DNA of 64,000 nt from Culex pipiens pallens (taxonomy: Eukaryota > Arthropoda > Insecta > Diptera > Culicidae): assembly GCF_016801865.2 (NCBI RefSeq), contig NC_068938.1:31750129-31814128 (forward strand). The letters are read 5' to 3'. Each line of letters starts with the position of its first letter. Position 1 is the first letter of the stretch. Below the pieces are notes generated by a model. That model ran no database searches, was not told where the DNA came from, and saw only the letters and a program-made list of their open reading frames with translations. Of this stretch, positions 58,331-64,000 are shown piece after piece. The translations under genes and the position numbers were made by a program.

Positions 58331-58780
58331 ATGAAGGTTAGTCCTGCAACGGAGATCTATCTTAGGAATTTGGATTAATCTTATTTTTTATCATTCTCTT
58401 AGTGCTTCATTGCCGCAGTCATCTTGGCCATGGCCGTCGTGTCGGAAGCCGGTATTGTTCCGTGGGGAGCGTGGCCCCATGCCGCTGCCATTCCGGCCGC
58501 CGTTCCAGTTGCGTCGTGGCCTGCTGCCGGATGGCCGTACGCTGGTGCTCCATGGGGTCATGCCGCCGCCCCATGGGCTGGAGCGTGGCCGTACGCTGCC
58601 GCCGCTGCCCCGTGGGTTGCCCCTCATGGACCAGCTGCCTCGGTTGCCCACCATGCCGGAGTTGTTCCCGGAGCTACCTCGGTGACCGCCACCCGTGGTG
58701 CCGTCCACGTTGCCCCGCTGGCCGGACATGCCGTGTCCCAGCAGCAGCTGAACCTGGCCCCAGCCCCCGGAACCATCTAA
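58331..58780 (+). CDS. Ala/Pro/Trp-rich CPLCG-like cuticular protein (family D, copy 4)
   Basis: The exons are 58331-58336 (MK) and 58403-58780, giving 127 residues. The signal peptide is MKCFIAAVILAMAVVSEAGI. The body has VPWGAWPHAAAIPAAVPVAS and repeated W-P-Y-A and A-P-W units. Then come PAASVAHHAGVVPGATSVTA, RGAVHVAPLAGHAVSQQQLN and LAPAPGTI. The tag has APLAGH where sisters have APLPGH. The TATA box is at 58239-58245 and AATAAA near 58994. It is the partner of the minus-strand gene at 56625: both share the same signal-peptide start (MKC) and C-terminal 45 residues but differ in the repeat body. Confidence 0.92.
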
Positions 58781-59664
58781 ACTGGGCAATGCTAGTCACA
58801 TCAAACCCTGAAAGGATACTCAACCCCATTGGCCAACACCGCTGCTCCGAGGACGACTTGTGCAATCGAACAGAACTCGAAAAACGACTACAAACAGTGA
58901 TATACTCATTAGATTAGTAAGGCGCCCTGAACTGAGGGCTGAATGCATGAAAGCGCCCTAAAGAGATTCTTATTTACAACTGAGCAAGATTGAAATAAAA
59001 GTGTAACTACATTTTTAAAACAATTAGTTTAATTTTATTAATTACAATTGTTTATTTGGATGACAGTCTTTTTTAATCTTGAGATTTTTTCACAGCAATT
59101 TATAAGAATATTTACACCTGATTCTTGATTAAAGTCATAAGGCCGTTCTATAAACTTAAAATTAGTAAGAAAAGCAAAAATAATTGTAAATGCATAACTA
59201 ATGAAAAATTTATATCAATTTCTGATGCATTCGACAAGACTTTTTAAAGCTGATAAATTTCATGGTTTCGCTTAGGAAAATTCAAATAGTGGTGGCTTAA
59301 TAAGCAAGCTTTTGTAATGGATGGATTAAATATCTTAACCTAAACCTTTTATTCATTTAAATCATTTACAATTCTCAAAATATGGCATAAAAACATTTCC
59401 GCAATTCCATAGATCAGTATTTTAGGCACTGTTTTCACAACTCAAAATATCTATGAGTAGAAAATTAGCCAGTTTCATATTTTTAAATCTTTTTCTTACA
59501 TTCTAAAACAACTTTATCTCATATAAACATACTGTCGTTGTCGAATAAAGAATATCAACGTTGCCATCACAATTTGATGTTGAAACGATTTTCAATTCTA
59601 AGCTAGTGAAAAGTAGTGAAATTTTCTGATCTGATTTCCTGATTCTGAAATGAAATATTAATTT
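58781..59664. other. Intergenic, no gene recognised
   Basis: AT-rich 3' flank of the preceding gene. Nothing was recognised apart from its poly-A signal. Confidence 0.55.
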
Positions 59665-60051
59665 CAAATCAAAATCAAATTTTTCGCTCAACAGTATTGC
59701 TTTGGCGTTCTCGATTGCGAGATTCCTTCTCGAAACTAGGTGTCCGAAGGCTTGATTGTTGCAAACCTCTTTTTACACCTAAGCTTCCATCCACCCCAGG
59801 ATTCGAACTGACGATCTTTGGATTGTTTGAGTCCAACTGACAGGACCCAGAAAACGACCGGAACTGAGCTAAAGACCTAACCTCTAGGTTAGACCGAGGC
59901 CTAACCGAGGCCAACATTTACTTCCCCGTCCAACGGAAGGCGTAATCAGACAAACCTCGTCTCGAAAAATGCTACCGGGATCGTCTGGGATCGAACCCAG
60001 TCCAACCGGGGTGAGTGGCAACCACGCTTACGACTACACCACTGACTCCAG
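59665..60051 (-). mobile_element. Dimeric tRNA-derived SINE (Twin-like)
   Basis: The target duplication attaattt is at 59657-59664 and 60052-60059. The right end is a tRNA-like head with B box 'tgggttcgatcccag' on the minus strand, the inner second unit has 'cgtcagttcgaatcc', and the tail at the left is GATTT-like. Confidence 0.85.
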
Positions 60052-60247
60052 ATTAATTTATCAATTTTAAACATTTCTTACCAGTATCTAAAACAAACAT
60101 TTTTATTTGATAAGGTCAAAATTTCGAATGTTTAACTAAACAATCAACTGTTGATGTTGTGAAACAACTTTATTTAAAAAAAATACTTAATCCATTTTAA
60201 TACTGCCAGTAATCCACGCCAATTCAGTAGTCCCTTTCAACATTTCC

Positions 60248-60674
60248 TCAATATCCAACGAATCGCTCACCCCCAACTGGCACCGGCGAGATGTCCAACG
60301 ATCCGGGAGTGGCCGCAATCTGCTTCTCCACTGGAACGACCGAGCGGGCCGCCAGCCCGTGGTATCCCCAGCCGGCACCGTACGAAAGACCCCACGGCTT
60401 AACCTTGGTCACGAGTCCACCGTTCCAGCCGTTATTCCAGCCATTGTTGTACACCGACGGATAGGACCAGCTGTTGGCGTAGGGAAGGACTCCCACGGTG
60501 TTCCAGGCGCCCGAGTTCCAGCCGGCAGCAGCGTACGGCCAAGCCGTTGGCAGGTACGATCCGGATGTGGCCACGGCCAGCGAAGCGATCAGCAGAAGGA
60601 TGATGGACTGCATGATGGAAGGAAATTTTATGTTTTGGAGTGGGGGGTGAAAAATCTTAAAAAATTACCTTCAT
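60248..60674 (-). CDS. Trp/Asn/Gly-rich cuticular protein (family B-like, copy 3)
   Basis: Exon 1 (60674-60669) encodes MK; exon 2 (60607-60248) the rest, for 121 residues. The signal peptide is MKSIILLLIASLAVATSGSY, then LPTAWPYAAAGWNSGAWNTV. The middle is rich in NGWNNGWNGG, then VKPWGLSYGAGWGYHGLAAR. The C-terminus is VVPVEKQIAATPGSLDISPV and PVGGERFVGY. In the tag, GSVHVAP of family B is changed to GSLDISP: the His is lost. This variant is shared with the gene at 61098. The TATA-like box is at 60758-60766 (minus strand). It is divergent with 61098, with 423 bp between start codons. Confidence 0.9.
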
Positions 60675-61097
60675 TTTTTGATTTTGTTAAAACGGTGTGG
60701 AAACCTAACACGACAAGTTGAAAATGAACTGTGATACTGATTGAAAGAGTCATTTGAACTTATATACCTGTTGGCTTCTTCCAAAAATTCGAAACGAATT
60801 AATTGTGACTAGTTTAACGTGCTTCCATTCACCAAAAAAATGCTTCCTATTATAGTCGTTCTAAATCAAAGTAAATAAAAAAGTGTCTAAGCGTAATTGA
60901 CTATTAAGTAACGCTTCGATGATCCCAATGCAGTAGCTTTTATCAAGTTGATTGAAATAAGGTGTCTTGCTGTTTGAAAAGTGATTGTTTAACCTCTTCA
61001 CTTTCGTTACCAACTTTATATTTGGATATATTTCTAAATGCTATAAAACACGCCATAGACTTTGATATTAGACACAGTTCAAACTAAACTCAACAAA

Positions 61098-61521
61098 ATG
61101 AAGGTACCTATTACAAGTTTTTCACTAAAAGGTTTTTAAAGATGCTATTTTACATTTGCAGGTCTTCATCACACTCCTGGTAGCAATTCTGGCTGGTTCC
61201 GGCCAAGGATCTTACCTTCCCTCCGTCTGGCCATACACCGGTTTAAACTCTTGGAACTCAGTTAACACCTGGCCATCTGCTGCTTGGCCAGTGGCTTCCG
61301 TCAACGGTGGGCTGAACTCCTGGAACGGTTTGTACGGAGCTACCAAGGCTAACTCCTGGGGACTGCCATTGAACTACGCCGCTGGAGTATACGGTGGGGT
61401 TTGGGGATACCCCGGATATGCCCACACGGTAGTTCCAGTGTCAAAGCAAGTTGCGGCCACCCCCGGATCGTTTGACATTTCGCCAGTTCCGGTTGGTGGA
61501 GAAAGACTTCTTGTTCACTGA
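61098..61521 (+). CDS. Trp/Asn/Gly-rich cuticular protein (family B-like, copy 4)
   Basis: The exons are 61098-61103 (MK) and 61162-61521, giving 121 residues. The signal peptide is MKVFITLLVAILAGSGQGSY, then LPSVWPYTGLNSWNSVNTWP, SAAWPVASVNGGLNSWNGLY, NSWGLPLNYAAGVYGGVWGY and VVPVSKQVAATPGSFDISPV, ending GGERLLVH. The N-terminal half resembles family A (LNSWN), while the C-terminus resembles family B with the GS-x-DISPVPVGGER variant, so it looks like an intermediate or recombinant between the two. The TATA box is at 61042-61048 and an AATAAA lies near 61560. It is convergent with 61641. Confidence 0.9.
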
Positions 61522-61640
61522 AAGAACCATGGATCGGACAACTGTGATAGAAAAAATCCAAATAAACCAAGTATTTTGCACACTTCTTCATTTTTATTCA
61601 TGCCTGCAAAATATTACATTCTCCAACTCATGACCTTCCC

Positions 61641-62158
61641 TCAACCCACAATGTGCAGCGATCCTGGGGTCGCAGCAATGTGCCTGGTTCCGGTGACACT
61701 CGGCTCGCGGACATAGTTGTTGTACGCCCCACCGTAAGTGGCCCACGGCATTCCCCACGGGTTCACCGGAGATCTGGCCACATTCGCAGGGTGGTACATC
61801 CCGTTGGGACCATACGCACCAGTCGGGTTGTAGACGCCATTCTGTCCGTAATATCCAAAATACCCGTTTTGGCCGTAGTACCGATTGTACGCACCGTTTG
61901 GCCAGTTCCAACCGTAAGGCTGGGCGGCGAAACGGGCATCAACGGGTGCTAGGTAAGGTGTGGTGGTGTATCCATTCCAGTACGGGTTCCAGGCCGGATG
62001 GTTCCAGGCAGTATTGCCCCAGTAGGGCCAATTTCCATGATATTGTGCCCGCGAGACAACCGCTAGACAAAAGACCAAAAGGGCGATGCAAACCTTGAAA
62101 TTCAAAAAAATCTGTTAAAGCTGATCTTTTCTGATAAGTAAACCAAACTTACCTTCAT
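61641..62158 (-). CDS. Asn/Tyr/Gly/Trp-rich cuticular protein with shortened tag
   Basis: Exon 1 (62158-62153) encodes MK; exon 2 (62093-61641) the rest, for 152 residues. The signal peptide is MKVCIALLVFCLAVVSRAQY. The mature part has HGNWPYWGNTAWNHPAWNPY, then tandem Y-Y-G-Q-N-G units (RYYGQNGYFGYYGQNGVYNP), ARSPVNPWGMPWATYGGAYN and an end of GTRHIAATPGSLHIVG. The tag begins as in family B and CPLCG (IAATPGSLH) but stops three residues later, before the AP-x2-GH part. The TATA box is at about 62263-62269 (minus strand). It is convergent with 61098, with 119 bp between stops. Confidence 0.9.
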
Positions 62159-62620
62159 TTTCAATCGAATGAAATTGAACTGTTTCAAGTTGAAGACACT
62201 GCCGGCTGCTGCTGCTCTGAACTTTGAGATGAACTGTGATCATCGCTCTCAAGATGAGCATATTTATAGCCGATCAACAAATTTTGCGAGGGATCGATTT
62301 CGGAAACCAAGAGTTCAAAATTTAAGCGTAAAATTAATAATTACGCATGATGGTGCGTTCTTTCGCACTTGTGCAGACTTGCTAGAAGCTTTGTTTCAAT
62401 ATCGTAGGTTAATTTGTCGTGGGAGCGTTCATTGTAATGCTAAAGAATTACCTATAGACGTCATTACATAAAGGTAGATAAATCCATTAAAAAATAATTA
62501 CTTTCAACAATTTTTTTTTAAGTTATCCTCTACGACACAAATGCCACTGTGTAGGTGAAAATAATATTTTATAAAGTATTGTTCTGAAACTTCTAAGCAA
62601 AGAATAATGTAAATATATAT
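62159..62620. other. Promoter side of the last cuticle gene, then AT-rich DNA
   Basis: A CTG run and a TATA box (about 62263) belong to the minus-strand gene. Nothing else was recognised. Confidence 0.55.
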
Positions 62621-63297
62621 TAGGGTATTTCATCCAAACAAAAAAGTTCTCAGAATCAGGCAAACCGAGGTTCCCCTAGTAGAGGATACCCATAGGGACT
62701 CTCATGCCAAATATCAGCCCATTTGGTTGAGAATTGGCCTGTCCCCAGCGGTTCAAAGTTTACATGTAAATTACTATGGAGAAAGACTTTTTTATGCTTT
62801 TCGTTCAATCGGTTTTACAGGTCTGGGGACAACAATGATTCACTCGGAATAAAGACAGGTGTGTAGGGGATGGTCCAATGAACAAATTCCAGAAGGAATT
62901 AGGGTTGTCCATTCTGTCCCCAAGGTGCGCATTGGATCATCGTCCGGTATCTCCAGAATCAACGATTCACCCTTCAGATGTACGCATGGTCCTTAGTATG
63001 CTATGACGGCTAGCTGAAAATGACGACGTCCCATGTCAGACGGTGAACACGTGGCAGAGCATTCACTAGTTTTGGCTCAGAAACATACTTTAAAGTAAAA
63101 AAATTATAATTTTTGATGTTCCTGTAACAATTTGAACTATTCCAAATAACGTTACTTGATGATTTTGTAATAATAATGCAATCGATGCTTCTCCACGTGT
63201 TCACCGTCTGACATGGGGCGTCGTAATTTTCACCTAGCCGTCATAGCATACTAAGGACAATGCGTACATTTGAAGGGTGAATCGATGAAACACCCTA
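62621..63297. mobile_element. 677-bp MITE with TAGGGTGTTTCATC-type ends
   Basis: The ends TAGGGTATTTCATC and, inverted, TAGGGTGTTTCATC are surrounded by AT repeats (atatata). A second inner inverted pair (about 62995-63060 and 63190-63255) contains 'cagacggtgaacacgtgg' and 'tcagacggtgaacacgtgg', giving about 60 bp of arm. No transposase. Confidence 0.8.
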
Positions 63298-63425
63298 ATA
63301 TATATTATTCAAAAGATCGTAATCAATCAAAACGTAGTACCAAGGATTTGAAAAAAAAATCAATAACAATTTAATGGACGTCTATGCTAAAATGTTATGT
63401 CATTTGTGGGTTACGCTTTTAACAA

Positions 63426-63847
63426 TCAAATCAAAATCAAATTATTCGCTCTACAGCATTGCCTTGGCGTTCTCGATTGCGAGATTCCTACTCGAAACTA
63501 GGTGTCCGAAGGCTTGATTGTTGAGGCAATTGCAAACCTCTTTTTACACCTTAGCTTCCATCCACCCCGGGATTCGAACTGACGACCTTTGGATTGTTTG
63601 TCCAACTGCCTACCAGCGACTCCACCGAGACAGGGACCCAGGGAGACGACTCCTACACCTGGACTGAGCTAACGACCTAACCTTTTTTAGGTTAGTCCGG
63701 GGCCAACATTTACTTCCCGTCCGACGGAAGGCGTGATCAGACAAATCTCGTCTCGAAAAATGCCACCGGGACCTTCTGGGATCGAACCCAGGCCGACTGG
63801 GTGAGAGGCAACCACGCTTATCCCTACACCACGTGTCCCGGCTTTGA
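63426..63847 (-). mobile_element. Dimeric tRNA-derived SINE (Twin-like), best preserved
   Basis: An exact 13-bp target duplication, acgcttttaacaa, is at 63413-63425 and 63848-63860. On the minus strand there is a head unit with A box 'gtggtgtagggataagcg' and B box 'ggttcgatccc', a spacer, a second tRNA-like unit with 'ggagtcgctggtaggcagtt' and B box 'agttcgaatcc', then a core and a GATTT-type tail. Confidence 0.92.
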
Positions 63848-64000
63848 ACGCTTTTAACAAATAAGTTTTAATTTGAAAAAAAATCCCTGTCCCTTAAATA
63901 CAGAACAAAACATAATGGAATACCTGAACTCAAAAAATAAATTCATCTTTAAAAATTTTCAATAATACCAAACAATATCTGTTAAAGATATCCAAATTGT

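Noticed and set aside
1..64000. CRISPR arrays, operons, bacterial riboswitches or ribosome-binding sites
   Set aside because: The window is eukaryotic: spliced genes, TATA boxes, poly-A signals and retroposons. The repeats lack the regular spacer structure of CRISPR arrays.

Overview
The window is insect nuclear DNA, most likely from a culicine mosquito close to Culex. Three things point there: short spliced genes with TATA boxes and AATAAA signals, a tandem cluster of low-complexity cuticular proteins of the mosquito CPLCG/CPLCW kind, and dimeric tRNA-derived SINEs that look like the Twin family described from Culex pipiens. The genus is an inference from these families; no database search was possible.

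Layout. 1-2.2 kb: a dimeric SINE and a broken cathepsin-L-like gene whose frame ends before the catalytic His and Asn. 5.4-17.2 kb: a gene of unknown function on the minus strand; its last intron is about 11 kb and holds several MITEs and a CR1/L2-like non-LTR retrotransposon that itself carries three later insertions. 17.2-19.7 kb: repeats and no convincing gene. 19.7-62.2 kb: a cluster of 21 small secreted-protein genes, 20 intact and 1 broken, separated by AT-rich DNA full of foldback elements, MITEs and SINEs. 62.2-64 kb: a MITE and another SINE.

The cluster. Every member has the same architecture: a TATA box, a first coding exon holding only Met-Lys, a short phase-0 intron, and a second exon with the rest of a hydrophobic signal peptide, a low-complexity middle and usually a C-terminal tag of the form G-x2-H-x-A-P-x2-G-H. 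The middles differ widely: Trp/Asn/Tyr/Gly-rich (seven near-identical copies), Gly/Tyr/Trp-rich with a GGEK or GGER end (four), Ala/Pro/Trp-rich (four), Asn-rich (one), Pro/Gln-rich (one) and others. Fourteen of the 21 genes form seven head-to-head pairs. Two pairs at 51.5-53.2 and 54.3-55.7 kb are mirror images of each other. They allow a direct empty-site comparison: one MITE has broken a coding exon and a second, related MITE has landed exactly in the TATA box of the neighbouring gene.

Function is inferred from the family: these proteins are probably secreted by epidermis into cuticle (or related extracellular linings), and the paired, near-identical copies suggest co-regulated, high-output expression in a particular moult or tissue.
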